DNA from: Platerodrilus igneus
Taxonomy: Eukaryota > Arthropoda > Insecta > Coleoptera > Lycidae
Length of the DNA stretch: 64,000 nt
Assembly (NCBI GenBank): GCA_036346225.1
Contig: JARFIW010000139.1
Location: 8,556,001-8,620,000, forward strand
Direction of reading: 5' to 3'
A program made the translations under genes and the position numbers. Shown here piece after piece: positions 20,013-32,759 of the stretch. The notes beneath the pieces are model-generated. The model was not told the origin of the DNA and made no database searches. It saw only the letters and a list, made by a program, of their open reading frames with translations. Numbering within the stretch: position 1 is the stretch's first letter; each line of letters opens with the position of its first letter.

Positions 20013-21040
20013 GAGAATAATTATATTTCGCGTAGCATTCGTGTACTGTATTCTTCTCTATGGTGTGAAGGGTAGAACGGAGTCGTCCTTTTCGCACGAC
20101 TAAAGTCCAGGGAAAAGGGATTTCTTCCACTAGACACGGGGTCTGTTCCTGCAGTAGGTAACGGCAATGCAGGGGGTGGGTCTATACTCAAAAATACTCG
20201 ATTCAAAACAAAAGAGAAACATGTACAATAATTTACGCGCCATTGCGTATAATTTAGACAATATAACAATTTAAGGGAAGACGCCGAAAGTCTTTATGTG
20301 TAATTTTTGTACTTAGTAGTATTCACTGTTTGATTTACTCAAATCCCTGCTCCACGGTCATGACCTGAATTAAATGTACATAAATTGTGAAAAAATATGA
20401 TGACGAAGGGAGCACCATTTGTGTCTCAACAAATTAATCTATAATATTATAGCACCCAAAATCTTCTCTAGCTTCACCATAAAAAGATTGCTTTCTGATT
20501 AGAGTTTAATGTATTTGAAACTAAATAATGTTTTATTTATTTTTTTGATTATTTTTACAAATTACAGAAAGTGTTTAAATTAAATAGAGAGGTGGAGTAA
20601 GTGTGCATGGGGTAAGCGTAATCAGGCGTTCTCTAATTTTTGTATTATTTGTTTTTTAATTTTGTTCTGCCAAAAATTTGAAAATAGAACTCTTTTTTTT
20701 CTATACCTGATATTTTTAATCCATTGTAAGGTTGTAAGTTCAAAATGTTAGCTACTTTGTACATCGCCTGCATTTTTGAAACGTAGAAAGATGTTTTTAG
20801 TTTAGATAATAGAATTTGTTTTTAGTTACACAGCAAACGTAACGTATGCATGACGCAGTCAGAAAAAAATTCCAATTCTAAAAAAAAAGTTAACCTCTTA
20901 ACATTTTTTTATTACCAAACATTAAACATTTTATGCGTAGAGCTGCTCTTCTTGTTAGAGCGTCAAATTGTTAGACATCATTGCTTTCTCGTTTGGCGTC
21001 AATTATTACACATCCCCCCGGGAATTTTGTATGCCTAAAT
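20013..21040. other. No gene seen
   Basis: Short open frames on both strands (20021-20269 minus, 20850-21038 plus) show no recognisable motif and duplicate in the second unit. Composition is AT-rich apart from 20070-20180. Confidence 0.4.
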
Positions 21041-22019
21041 TTGGTTGCAATTTATTGCCGTCATGCGGTTAAGGATTAAAAGTACGACAACGGCTTATCT
21101 GGCTTAATAGCTGGAGCCAAAGGCATCCTCCGCTGATGGGTTCTTCACCTCTAGTTCGTGAGAAGTTATAACCACAATTTTTTTGTGCGTAGTAAGAATA
21201 ATACAGCGGGAAAATAAAGCTTCTTTTTCTTATTGTAGAAATCCCCAGTACCTAATATTGTACAGCCACAACAGGTGTAACAATATCTCTGTTTCGGCAG
21301 TACCAGGGTGCATCAACGATGTTCCTTGTCGCTTTGTTCTGAAAACGTTGAATAATTTAGATGTTGTTTTTATTTCCACAATCTCAAACACGTTTCAAGA
21401 TTTGCTTATATAATAGCAGTTTGTTTTATATGAATAACTTGGAGTTTTTTCAAGTAGCCAATACATTCTTTTCAGTTTGATGGCGAGCTCTTCACGCCCA
21501 CGCTTCCTTTTGACATGAACTCTCCAGCGGAGTCTAGCGTCTGTCATTCCCAGATATTTAATTGAGTTAACATAAGAAATCTTAGTACCGTTAATTGTGA
21601 TGAGTAGATGTTGTTTCTGTTTGTTAGTGTAGTCTACGCGTGCATACTTATTTTCGTTTAATTTTATGCACCAGGTTTTATTCCATGTGTAAATTTTATT
21701 GGTTGAGGATTGAAGTTTCTCAACAGCCTGTTCATAATCTTTTCCTATAGCAATGATTGTGTCATCAGCAAATATTGCTATTGTTTATGTTCCAGATTTG
21801 GGCATTAGCATACAGGGTGATTTTTTTCATTTTTACTATGGGTATCTTGAAAACTAGAGAGACTCTCAAATGGGAAAAGTAATGCTGTTTTGTCTATTGA
21901 TCACGCGCTACCTTGTGGTACTCATGCTATGAATTTCTTTAGTTCGAAATAAGCAACTTTTTGTTTACTTTTGAAGTATTTTTGTGATAGATAAATAAGA
22001 TTGTAAAAAATTGTGAAAG
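21040..22019 (-). pseudogene. Jockey-clade LINE, C-terminal half of reverse transcriptase (unit 1, truncated)
   Basis: On the minus strand the catalytic IAIFADDTIIAIGKDYEQAV lies near 21785-21730. It is followed by the thumb region KIYTWNKTWCIKLNENK near 21700, KYLGMTDARLRWRVHVK near 21540 and IVDAPWYCRNRDI-like sequence near 21290. Upstream the frame reads VPQGSA near 21900 with a roughly 90-bp foreign piece (21812-21905) in between. The element stops dead at 22019, the duplication junction. Its complete partner is at 28250-30875. FADD supplies two metal-binding aspartates of the polymerase. Stops at several points mark it as dead. Confidence 0.8.
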
Positions 22020-22180
22020 ATTAGATATTGCACACAGATAGTGAAAGATATAGGTTGTGGGAATTTTAGGAAATGTGAAGATTACCTCAGAATAGGAAAC
22101 AATGGAGGTACGCGTCTAACCAGTTTCAGAAATGAAGACCTAATGATTATGATGAATGTAATGGAACACAAGTATCGGTA
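22020..22180 (+). mobile_element. RTE-like LINE tail, truncated at duplication junction
   Basis: The copy of 14803-14965. It begins abruptly at the junction with ATTAGATATTGCACACAG. Confidence 0.75.
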
Positions 22181-22399
22181 AATTAGATCTTTTTTATTTT
22201 GTGAAGTGCTTTAATATCAAAAAGCAAATAAAATGCAATGTATCTTATTGTTTGAAATAATAGCAAATATATTATAGATTACTTTAAAAAAAAATTGACT
22301 TGAATATCACTTTGTCTTTTAGAGATATTGATTTTAAAAAAAACAGTGTTCTCGTACTAAAAATGCCTTGGAAAATTACCAAAAATTTTTTTCTCCTTA

Positions 22400-23400
22400 A
22401 ATAGCACTGTATGACTGTGAAACCTGGACAGTAGGAGAAGCGGACAAGAAATATGGTGCTATAGACGTATGATGAAGATATCATCGACAAACAAAGTTAA
22501 GAACAAAGAGGTGCTAGAAATGGTAGGGAAAAAAGAAATATGTAGAAAACAGTAAAAAATATGCGTAGAATTGCGGTGTAAATTTCGAATAGCTCTGTGA
22601 TAAAGAAAAGTGGACATGTATACAAAAATAAGTGATAATTAACAAATAACATATAATTACTGATTTTAATCAAATCAAACATTTTACTTCAAAGCACTCA
22701 CCTGTTGTTTACGCAGCCGTGCCAACGGAAAAACGATGTAAACAAAACGGTAGATTCTGTCCATCATACGGGAAACAAAAAACTACCCTTCCTTTGGCGG
22801 ATGTAGCGAAGCACCTTTATGTCGATAGCGGTTGTTCTGAAGAACAGCGGTTCGTCTAATTAGGTTCTACGTAGAACATGTAAGCAGCGATGCGGTCTGC
22901 TAGAACGACAAATCGATACTTTCGTTTGCTTCGTGTGTTTTCCCAATTACTACAAATGTTCTTGCACATGCGAACTAACAAAGTTTATCACTCGCGGCAC
23001 TTGTTGACGCGTGCTTGAAGTGAAACATGGAAATTCCACGCTAACAAGTTTAAATATACCGAGGCGGACGTAAATAATCAACAAACTCAACGGAAAATAA
23101 ATTTAGCTGTAAATTATTTATAATATAAACGGAACAATATGAGAGATAGGATGATAGGCCGCATACTAAGACGAGGGAATAGTGCGTAATATATTAGAAG
23201 CAGAGATAGGAAAAAAGAGAAGTAGAGGTAGACCCAGGTTAGACTTTGCACATAGGTAGTGAAAGGTGTAGGATGTGGGAGTTTCAGGGGAATGTGTAGG
23301 CTAGATCAGAATAGAAAGGAGGTATGCATCCAATCAGTCCCAAAATGGAAAAAGTAATTACGAGAAAAGTTGTACTTAAACATGATGATTATTATAAACA
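22400..23400 (+). mobile_element. RTE-like LINE 3'-end fragment, interrupted (unit 2)
   Basis: Duplicate of 15205-16170, with the same insertion (about 22564-23141) and the same AATATG duplication. Confidence 0.75.
22564..23141. mobile_element. 572-bp insertion (unit 2 copy)
   Basis: Duplicate of 15352-15929, flanked by AATATG on both sides. Confidence 0.55.
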
Positions 23401-23529
23401 GCTACAGGAATGGGTCTTGCAATATTCTCAACTAATGTAAATTATGTAAAAGAATTTACTGGAAAACTATTAATACGGCAAATGTCTAAGTGTTGGGGGA
23501 TCCCTGGCAACAACATGCTGCTTAACCCC

Positions 23530-23802
23530 CTTCACATACCTTACATGTGATTTTTCCAATGCTCCACCCGAAGGTACTACATTGGCTAGGAGGCGAATTT
23601 TGCCGAACCCTTGCTGTTCCAAGCAAGGTAGGGATTTTTAACGTGCGTGACAACACTCTTACACGGGACCTCCATTTCACCTCTCATCCGAACGAGGGTG
23701 TATTTTTGTGAAAAATGCTCGCCTAACATTTTTCAAGCGGACTGTGTTGGGATTCGAAACCGGGACCTTAGGCGTAGTAGTCACACACACCCCTTCACAT
23801 AC
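23530..23802 (-). mobile_element. tRNA-derived SINE copy A (unit 2)
   Basis: Duplicate of 16318-16590; one extra T in GGATTTTTAACG. Confidence 0.8.
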
Positions 23803-23804
23803 CG

Positions 23805-23985
23805 CTGAATCTCGGTGAAATAGGGCATATAATTAGAAAACAATAGAAGGGGAATCGAGCTGTGTATAGGCTGTTGTAAGAATTTCAGGGAACTGTGTAG
23901 GCTAGCTCAGAACATAAATAAGTTAAAGTACACGTCCAACCAGTTTCAAGATGGAAAACTTAATGACGAAAAAAATCAACTACAG
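23805..23985 (+). mobile_element. RTE-like LINE tail fragment (unit 2)
   Basis: Duplicate of 16592-16765. Confidence 0.6.
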
Positions 23986-24107
23986 GTGTTGGTTCTGAAA
24001 TATTTTCAACCAATGTTGATTATGCAAAAAGATATATTGGATAAACTATTAATTCGACAAATGTTCAAGTGCGGGGGATCTTGGCAGCCACAGGCTGCTT
24101 ACCTCTC

Positions 24108-24416
24108 CTTCACATATCATACATGTGATTTTCCAATGCTCCACCCAAAGGTACTACACTGGCCAGGAAGCGGGTTTTTTTTTACTTGGAAAATTTGGAA
24201 TTTTGCCGAACTCTTGATGTTCCTGGCAAGGTAGGGATCTTTAACGTGAGTGACAACACTCACACACGGGACCTCCATTTTACCTCTCTTCCGAACGAGG
24301 GTGTATTTTTGTGAAAATGCTCGCCTAACATTTTTCAAGCGGACCGTATCGGGTTTCGAACCCGGAACCTTGAGCGTAGTAGTCACACAAATACCACTAC
24401 GCCACGGAGCCGCCTG
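24108..24416 (-). mobile_element. tRNA-derived SINE copy B (unit 2)
   Basis: Duplicate of 16898-17208 with a shorter poly-T tract. Confidence 0.85.
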
Positions 24417-24723
24417 CCCTTCACATACCTTACATGTGATTTTCCAGTGCTCCACCCGAAGGTACTACATTGGCCGGTAAGCGAGTTTTTTTTACCTGGA
24501 AAATTTGGAATTTTGCCGAACCCTTGCTGTTTCAAGCAAGGTAGGGATCTTTAACGTGCGTGACAACACTCACACACGGGACCTCCATTTTACCTTTCAT
24601 TCGAACGAGGGCGTATTCTTGTGAAAATGTTCGCCTAACATTTTCAAGCGAACCGTATTAGGATTTGAACCCGGGTCCTTGGGCGTAGTAGTCACACATA
24701 CCACTACGCCACGGGGCCGCCTC
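24417..24723 (-). mobile_element. tRNA-derived SINE copy C (unit 2)
   Basis: Duplicate of 17209-17516; CACACATACC replaces CACACACATACC. Confidence 0.85.
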
Positions 24724-25042
24724 GCCCTTCACATACCGTTCATTTACATTTCCAATGCTCCACCCGAAGGTACTACGTTGGTCAGGAGGCGAGTTTTTTG
24801 TTGCCTGGAAATTTAGAATTTTGCCGAACCCTTGCCGTTCCAGGCAAGGTAGGGATCTTTAACGTGCGTGGCAACACTCACACACGGGACCTCCATTTAA
24901 CCTCTCATCCGAACGAGGGCGTAATTTTTGTGAAAAATGCTCACCTGCCATTTTTCAAGCAGTCGGCCGTGTCGGGATTTGAACCCAGGACCTTGGGATC
25001 CGTAGTCCTACGCTTACTACATTGATCCACGGCGACGCCGCC
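24724..25042 (-). mobile_element. tRNA-derived SINE copy D (unit 2)
   Basis: Duplicate of 17517-17836 with the alternative tRNA-like head. Confidence 0.8.
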
Positions 25043-25047
25043 CTTTA

Positions 25048-25615
25048 CATACCACTGAATATCGGGCAAATAGTGTATATAACTGTAAAACATTTGAAGG
25101 TGACCGAACTGCATCAAACAAGAAAGAACAGCAGCTATGATCAAAGACAACAAACATAGAAACAAGAAGAAAATTGTTCAAAGCATATGTGTGGAGCACA
25201 GCATAATACGTCTAGGAAATAGGGGCAATAGAAAAAGCAGACAAAAAGAGATAGAAGCCTTCTGGAATATTGTGCTTCAGATGTATGAGGATGGTAGCAT
25301 GAGCAGACAAAGTTAATAACAAATAGGTTATAGAAATAGTAGACGAATAAAGATTTCTTCTGTGGAAAATAAAAAAAAAGGAGATGTAGAAGGGCAGGAT
25401 ACGTTCTCAGGCATTTTTGGGGAATAGTACGGGATATATTACAAGCGGAGATAGGAAGGAAGAGGTAGAGGTAGACCGAGATCAGACTTTTGCTTGCAGA
25501 TAGTGATATATGCGGACTCTGCAAATTTCAGGAAAATGTTAGGGTTAATTCGGAATGGGAAACAATTGGGGTACGCGTCTAACCAGTTTCAGGACTGAAG
25601 ATGTATATACGTGCT
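25048..25615 (+). mobile_element. RTE-like LINE 3'-end fragment (unit 2)
   Basis: Duplicate of 17842-18405; an A run near 25372 is longer. Confidence 0.7.
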
Positions 25616-25951
25616 TGGTTTATGTTCGAAAGGACCCCTTTATGTCAAGAATTCTGAAACTTGTATTTTTTTTAAATGCAATACCCTGTCTATTATTGTA
25701 TATTTGGCTTCCCCCCCCCTGACATTTACAACTAACAATGTATGGGGGAACCAGGTGGCTAAGTATAGCTGTTCTGGAGCTATTTTTACTTTAATGTCAA
25801 AATCGAGTCAACTTTGGAACCTTATTGCTATGTTTCTAATTCAAATATCTGAAATCTGTTTGCATCATCGACTTACAAAATATCTACGTAACTTTTCAAA
25901 AAGCGTAAGACTATACAGGGCGATTTACTTTACCCGAAATATTACTAATAT

Positions 25952-27224
25952 CAGCTTTTTAAATGGACGACCGTGTATATTTTTTCACAAGTTGATTTCC
26001 TGTGAACAGTAAATAATAAATGATACAAGGTTTTATAGACGTAAAACGAACCACTCATAAGTAATTGATACTTATGTATAAAATATTGAATTGCAATGTT
26101 ATTAATAGCAACAAATAGTGAAACAAGACTGAAGAAACAAACAATTAAAAATTGATTAAATACATAACTTAAAAGGAATCTAAATGAATAACGCACAGAG
26201 ATACATAAAGCAATTGGTAATAACTAGTATTAAGTACAACTGGCACAAAATTAAACAAAAAGCAATGCTGAACAAATAAGTGCATAAGAAACAAACACAA
26301 TAAGTAAATTTAAAACAAATGCTCAATCATATCCTACCAAACAGTTTTAACTAAGGTCAGGGGAAAAACGTTTAACTTGTAAGAATATTTGAGGTGTAAT
26401 CGATTTGACTACAGACTGTATTCCATTCTTAATGTCTCGTATATAGGTGGGAGTGGGATATTTATAAACAACGTCGCTAACGTTTACTACAGTTTACTAC
26501 ATCACCGCATCCTATATTCATTCTAAAAAATTTATAAAGATATCAACGTTGTTTGAATAATATAGAGGGGCGCCATCTTAATAGAATTACACCGTACGAA
26601 TTCTCTCTACATTGATATCATGTCGACCACTTCTTCTTTCAAAAATTTGTGTTGATCAAAATTGGATAGTGAAAACAACCAGCAGCAAAAAAATACATAA
26701 GAGGGAGAATAAAATAATCATCTAATTATTTGACAAACATCATACAATACTGATGCAATTGTTTTTAAATTGTAATGGTTGCCTACCTGATACCTATGTT
26801 TTACCTAGTAATTTTTCTAACAGTAGTCAAAATTGTTTGGCTAGACCTGACTATGCATTTGTTTTAATTTCATTTATTGTTTCTTCGCGTGTGTACTTAT
26901 TTTATTCATGATTACTTCTTTGCTTAATTTTTGTGAGTTGTACTTAGTATTAGTTATTATCACTTGCTTTATGCTTCCTTTTGAGTTACTCACTTGGTTT
27001 TCCTTTAAGTTACTTAATAAATTGCTTAGTTTTTGTTTATTTTTTGTGTTATTTTACTATTTGTTGCTATTAATAACGTTGCTATTCAATATTTGTTACA
27101 TAAGTTTTAATTTCTTAAGAATGGTTCGTTTTACTCTTACAAAACCTTATATCATTTATTATCTGCTTTTTATAGGGAGTCAATTTGTGAAAAACTATAC
27201 AGGGTATTCCATTTGGAAGAACCG
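25952..27224. mobile_element. Inverted-arm non-autonomous element (unit 2)
   Basis: Duplicate of 18738-20012. Confidence 0.65.
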
Positions 27225-28250
27225 AGAATAATTATATTTCGCGTAGCATTCGTGTACTGTATTCTTCTCTATGGTGTGAAGGGTAGAACAGGTCGTCCTT
27301 TTCGCACGACTAAAGTCCAGGAAAAGGATTTCTTCCACTAGACACGGGGTCTGTTCCTGCAGTAGGTAACGGCAATGCAGGGGGTGGGTCTATACTCAAA
27401 AATACTCGATTCAAAACAAAAGAGAAACATGTACAATAATTTACGCGCCATTGCGTATAATTTAGACAATATAACAATTTAAGGGAAGACGCCGAAAGTC
27501 TTTATGTGTAATTTTTGTACTTAGTAGTATTCACTGTTTGATTTACTCAAATCCCTGCTCCACGGTCATGACCTGAATTAAATGTACATAAATTGTGAAA
27601 AAATATGATGACGAAGGGAGCACCATTTGTGTCTCAACAAATTAATCTATAATATTATAGCACCCAAAATCTTCTCTAGCTTCACCATAAAAAGATTGCT
27701 TTCTGATTAGAGTTTAATGTATTTGAAACTAAATAATGTTTTATTTATTTTTTTGATTATTTTTACAAATTACAGAAAGTGTTTAAATTAAATAGAGAGG
27801 TGGAGTAAGTGTGCATGGGGTAAGCGTAATCAGGCGTTCTCTAATTTTTGTATTATTTGTTTTTTAATTTTGTTCTGCCAAAAATTTGAAAATAGAACTC
27901 TTTTTTTTCTATACCTGATATTTTTAATCCATTGTAAGGTTGTAAGTTCAAAATGTTAGCTACTTTGTACATCGCCTGCATTTTTGAAACGTAGAAAGAT
28001 GTTTTTAGTTTAGATAATAGAATTTGTTTTTAGTTACACAGCAAACGTAACGTATGCATGACGCAGTCAGAAAAAAATTCCAATTCTAAAAAAAAAGTTA
28101 ACCTCTTAACATTTTTTTATTACCAAACATTAAACATTTTATGCGTAGAGCTGCTCTTCTTGTTAGAGCGTCAAATTGTTAGACATCATTGCTTTCTCGT
28201 TTGGCGTCAATTATTACACATCCCCCCGGGAATTTTGTATGCCTAAATTT
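27225..28250. other. No gene seen (duplicate of 20013-21040)
   Basis: Same content as unit 1, without recognisable coding. Confidence 0.4.
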
Positions 28251-30875
28251 GGTTGCAATTTATTGCCGTCATGCGGTTAAGGATTAAAAGTACGACAACG
28301 GCTTATCTGGCTTAATAGCTGGAGCCAAAGGCATCCTCCGCTGATGGGTTCTTCACCTCTAGTTCGTGAGAAGTTATAACCACAATTTTTTTGTGCGTAG
28401 TAAGAATAATACAGCGGGAAAATAAAGCTTCTTTTTCTTATTGTAGAAATCCCAGTACCTAATATTGTACAGCCACAACAGGTGTAACAATATCTCTGTT
28501 TCGGCAGTACCAGGGTGCATCAACGATGTTCCTTGTCGCTTTGTTCTGAAAACGTTGAATAATTTAGATGTTGTTTTTATTTCCACAATCTCAAACACGT
28601 TTCAAGATTTGCTTATATAATAGCAGTTTGTTTTATATGAATAACTTGGAGTTTTTTCAAGTAGCCAATACATTCTTTTCAGTTTGATGGCGAGCTCTTC
28701 ACGCCCACGCTTCCTTTTGACATGAACTCTCCAGCGGAGTCTAGCGTCTGTCATTCCCAGATATTTAATTGAGTTAACATAAGAAATCTTAGTACCGTTA
28801 ATTGTGATGAGTAGATGTTGTTTCTGTTTGTTAGTGTAGTCTACGCGTGCATACTTATTTTCGTTTAATTTTATGCACCAGGTTTTATTCCATGTGTAAA
28901 TTTTATTGGTTGAGGATTGAAGTTTCTCAACAGCCTGTTCATAATCTTTTCCTATAGCAATGATTGTGTCATCAGCAAATATTGCTATTGTTTATGTTCC
29001 AGATTTGGGCATTAGCATACAGGGTGATTTTTTTCATTTTTACTATGGGTATCTTGAAAACTAGAGAGACTCTCAAATGGGAAAAGTAATGCTGTTTTGT
29101 CTATTGATCACGCGCTACCTTGTGGTACTCATGCTATGAATTTCTTTAGTTCGAAATAAGCAACTTTTTGTTTACTTTTGAAGTATTTTTGTGATAGATA
29201 AATAAGATTGTAAAAAATTGTGAAAGTTGTTATGGTAGACATAGGTTCGAGGAGGACTGCGGAGCAGACTTTTTCTTCTAGAGATTTTCTATGACGTTTG
29301 ATTTGATCAATAGTCGAATAGTTTTCTCTGAATTCAGACTGATAGCAAGGAATCAGGTACTTTTTCCCTATCATGGATTTTAGTCTTTTCATGAATATTT
29401 TTTCATATAATTTCGAAATGACTGGTAAGAATGGGTAAATGTTTATATGATGTTACATCATTAGGAGGTAGTCCTGGTTTAAGGATCATATTGATTTCTG
29501 TCACTTTCAACATCTTAGAAGTATATTTCAATCTAAAGGATGGCCTTTTTCGGAAGTTGCTAAAAAACTTCGCCAGTGATTCGGGTTGATATTTGTTTTA
29601 ATTTCATCCAAGACTTCCTTTGGTATAGTGGATCTGATGATAGGTTTTTCTTGTTCTGGTTCTGTCCATTCTTGAGAGTCTTCTCCTCCATTTGACCTGG
29701 AAAACGTTTTCTAGATGTTTTGGAAACCTACATACTTTTTTATTGGTTCTGGGCCCGCATTTCGGATTGGGTGATGATGCCAAACATATTTTTTTAATCG
29801 CCTGGTAGCCTCTCATAGCGAGAAATGTATTTTGTTATTATTAGTTAATTCACTGAAATAGTCGCCAATAGTTTCGTTTTTCAACTCGCTGAATTTCGCG
29901 CTTTAATTCTTGAGATGCTTTGTTTAGCGCTGTTTTGTCGCTTGATACTCTTGTCTGTTGCTATTTTGGCCTGAGTTTTCTCCTTTCTGAAATGAGGTTT
30001 CTGATCTCTTTATGATCGTTAGTTCATTTTGTTTTACGATTAAGCCGGAGCGTGTTGTATGTCACATGCTGCTAGTTGTATTTCTTTCACAAACAATTCG
30101 ACTTCGCCATCTAGTTGTTCTTTTGTTCTTAATGGAACTGAAAGCTCGATTAGTTTCTAAAGTTGGATTTTGAAGCATTGCCAATCTGTCATCTTGTTAG
30201 TTATCGGTGGATTTTTTCTTTTAGTTACGCTATCGTTTAATGTAAGAAATATTGGAGAATGATCTTGGGTCATATCCCAAGATTCTTCAATTTGGACAGA
30301 ATTTGATGGGATATTCCTGATTACAAAGTAGTCTATGACATCAGGCAAATACATTGGCTTACCGATTGATGATACTTCGCATGGAAGCTGTGTTGCTGCT
30401 GCTTAAAGTTCTTTGCCTTTAGTTGTAATTAATCTAGATTTCCAGTGTGTGTGCCCTGCATTAAAGTCTCCTCCAATGATGAATCTATTACCTTGGTTAC
30501 TGAGAAAGTCCACATATTGTTCTTTCTTTGTAGCATGGCTCGGTGAGCAATATAATGCCGTGATCATTATCTCATATAATTTAGTTTTGATACAGTTGTG
30601 ACTTGTACTTCCACTGTTTGGAATTCCATTTCCTCTTGGTGTAAGATTGATTCTTTTATGATAATTACGTGTCCTTCTTTTGCTGCATTGTCTGGGTAGA
30701 TTGTTTGGTGAGCTTTAAATCCTTATATTTGATGTATGATTCTTTCGCGAAATGGGTCTCAGATATGAGGCATACATCAATATTTTCTATGTCAAGGATC
30801 ACCTGCAACTCCTGCTGATTTTGCAACGACCCATTGAGATTTCATTTCAGCATTCTTAATTGGTTAGCCATTTTT
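28250..30875 (-). pseudogene. Jockey-clade LINE ORF2 (endonuclease and reverse transcriptase), decayed
   Basis: Reading from 30875 on the minus strand: MANQLRMLK starts the APE-type endonuclease, with ENIDVCLISETHFAKESYI near 30780 (catalytic ET) and a GHVIIIKESILHQ segment near 30670. Reverse transcriptase motifs follow: SEFRENYSTIDQIKRHRKSL near 29330, CSAVLLEP near 29260, YLSQKYFKSKQKVAYFELKK near 29170, VPQGSA near 29120, IAIFADDTIIAIG near 28985, KYLGMTDARLRWRVHV near 28760 and the APWYCRN region near 28500. A roughly 90-bp insert with a GCATACAGGGTGA-like edge lies at 29018-29112. Several stops and frameshifts occur. The enzyme would nick target DNA and prime cDNA synthesis on it. The clade is inferred from the thumb-region wording. 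Confidence 0.8.
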
Positions 30876-31080
30876 GGTTTTAGGGATCGCTCCTTATGCG
30901 CGATATTCTAATTTGGAAATACGTTTTTCCATTTTATTCATCTTCTGTAATATTTGTTGAAGCATAATATTAGTTTCATTTGTTTTCTTCTCATTGTGCT
31001 TATCTTATTTAAATGTAATTTCAGAATGATTGATTGTATGAACTATTAAATCGATTCTATTACCGATATTTAAAAAAATT
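30876..31080 (-). pseudogene. Probable end of Jockey-clade LINE ORF1
   Basis: Minus-strand remnants (RIDLIVHTINHSEITFK, then LQQILQKMNKMEKRISKLE) lie immediately upstream of the ORF2 start. They form a short coiled-coil-like end expected of a LINE ORF1 protein, the RNA-binding partner of ORF2. Nothing recognisable, such as a zinc knuckle, is found further upstream. Confidence 0.4.
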
Positions 31081-32755
31081 ACAAGGAATAGTAAAAGCGC
31101 TTGGGTCATCTATGCATGAATGGTTTCGTTCTTTTAGCTGTAGAGATATTTTTTTCTACTGATATTAAATAAAAGTTTCCTTTTTGTTTTGAATTTTGTA
31201 AGTAAACGTGTATTTCTCCAGAGGTTATAATAAATTTTATCCTATTTTTTATTACGATTGAAAAGGTTACAAGGTAAATATATACCTGACCTGTTGTTAA
31301 CTGAACCAACAAAGAAACACCTCTCTATGCTATAAATAAACCAGAAATTGCCAGCTGTTTTGAAAGTAATAAGTCGATAAACCCGCAAGGTCAAGGAATT
31401 TATTTCCGCAGACAATACAAAATAATTAGATGGAAACACGAATTACAAGAGACTAATAATGTCTGAGTGCGCATTTAACCACCCTTATTATTTAGAAAAT
31501 TTTAGTCGTCGCTTTACAACAAAATATTCTTTGTGCGAAAGCGAGACATCTGTTATTATGGCTGAGTGCATTTTCGCATACACGAAGGTAGAAGGTAAAG
31601 ATGGGACCCTCTTCTAAAGTTCTTTTTCCTTTTGGAAGATTCTGGGGTCGTCCCATTCTTTTCTTTTTCTATAGATACCTGTGATATACAACAACTACCA
31701 AGGGAAAGGAAGCTAATGACACCGAACCACCGCACTAAGCTCAGGTAGTCAGTTCTCTTTGAAATCCCTATAAGTAAATCCAACAATATAAAATCTCTTG
31801 TTAAGAATAAGAAATTTATGGCACTTCCTGATGAAAACCGTGGTAAGGCCGAGGGAGACCAGACACCGTGTAGGTCTAGAATACGAACCGAACCCAATGT
31901 ATTCTCTGTTAATTCCAGGTATATTATAAACTAACCTTGGAAGCGGTCAATGTGCATCTGAAGAGGCAAAACTACACAAGAGCAGCCAGCCAGTCAGTAA
32001 AACTTGGTGATTTTGTTTCACGTTCTGTGAGACGCATCAACAAGGTTGACTATATCATACTTTTACTACTAGCTGCAAGGGACCCACATTTAAAACGATG
32101 TTTTTGGAATGCAGTATATAAAACAATATAAAAAATGAGTTGAAGGACGGACAGTTTTGCTTGATTATGCTTTGTAGATCAACATTGTAAGAAATTATTA
32201 ATAAATGACTCGTTTTATAAATTTGCTCTATTTGTGCATTTCAATTTAAATACTAGCTCTGAAATTACGCTACCAATTCTGAATTAGAACTTTAAATCAC
32301 ACAAAAATTTATAATAATACATGCAAGAAATGTCAGAATTTAAACCGAATACCTCAACAAAATTTTCAAAAAGAAGGTTTTGTTCAAGCTTAGTTTGGTT
32401 GTTTTTTAACGCCGAATTTTTACAGCTCTCCAATTAATTTTATTAGTGAACGTAAAATAAACCTGTAATAAATCTTCGTAACACCTGCCGTAAAATATTC
32501 GTTATTTCAGGCCAACCACAATATCTTTTTGAGAGTCATTTAAAATTTTGTGACATAATGAGTATCATGTAACCGTAAAATTGTATATTGAAGTGAATGG
32601 TTTTTTCCGTATGTTGGTACAAAAGTTAATTCGAATTCAGTATATGTAAATTCCAAATTTTGATAATGCTGCAAATTGTGGTCTCTTCAAGTCAAAAGAA
32701 AATATTTATTATTCCCGATAAAAAAAAAAGGTAAAATTTGAGCAGTAGTAGTAGA
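31081..32755. other. No gene recognised; possible promoter/polyA segment near 32110-32205
   Basis: Open frames at 31556-31897 (minus) and 31937-32131 (plus) show no known motif. TATATAAAA near 32112 is followed about 90 bases later by AATAAATGA near 32199, an arrangement seen in LTRs, but no duplicate LTR or target duplication was found. The stretch is otherwise AT-rich. Confidence 0.3.
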
Positions 32756-32759
32756 AAGA

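Larger units (their letters stand above)
14803..22019. repeat. 7.2-kb tandem duplication, unit 1
   Basis: This unit and 22020-29226 match from end to end; differences are mainly changes in homopolymer and short-repeat length. The new junction at 22018-22020 joins GTGAAAG to ATTAGATATTG. The outer edges lie inside continuous elements: an RTE-like LINE at 14803 and a Jockey-clade LINE at 29226. This identifies the middle junction as the novel one, with about 2 bp (AG) of microhomology. Confidence 0.9.
22020..29226. repeat. 7.2-kb tandem duplication, unit 2
   Basis: The second copy of 14803-22019. Differences noticed include A-run length near 22337, T-run near 24172, C-run near 25710 (8-9 C against 4 near 18512), CACACA length near 24693, and a small change near 27286 (GAACAGGTCG against GAACGGAGTCG). 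Such homopolymer-rich differences fit either a very young duplication or two haplotypes joined by an assembler. Confidence 0.9.

Noticed and set aside
31556..31897. 113-codon minus-strand frame
   Set aside because: No recognisable domain, no supporting neighbours, likely chance.
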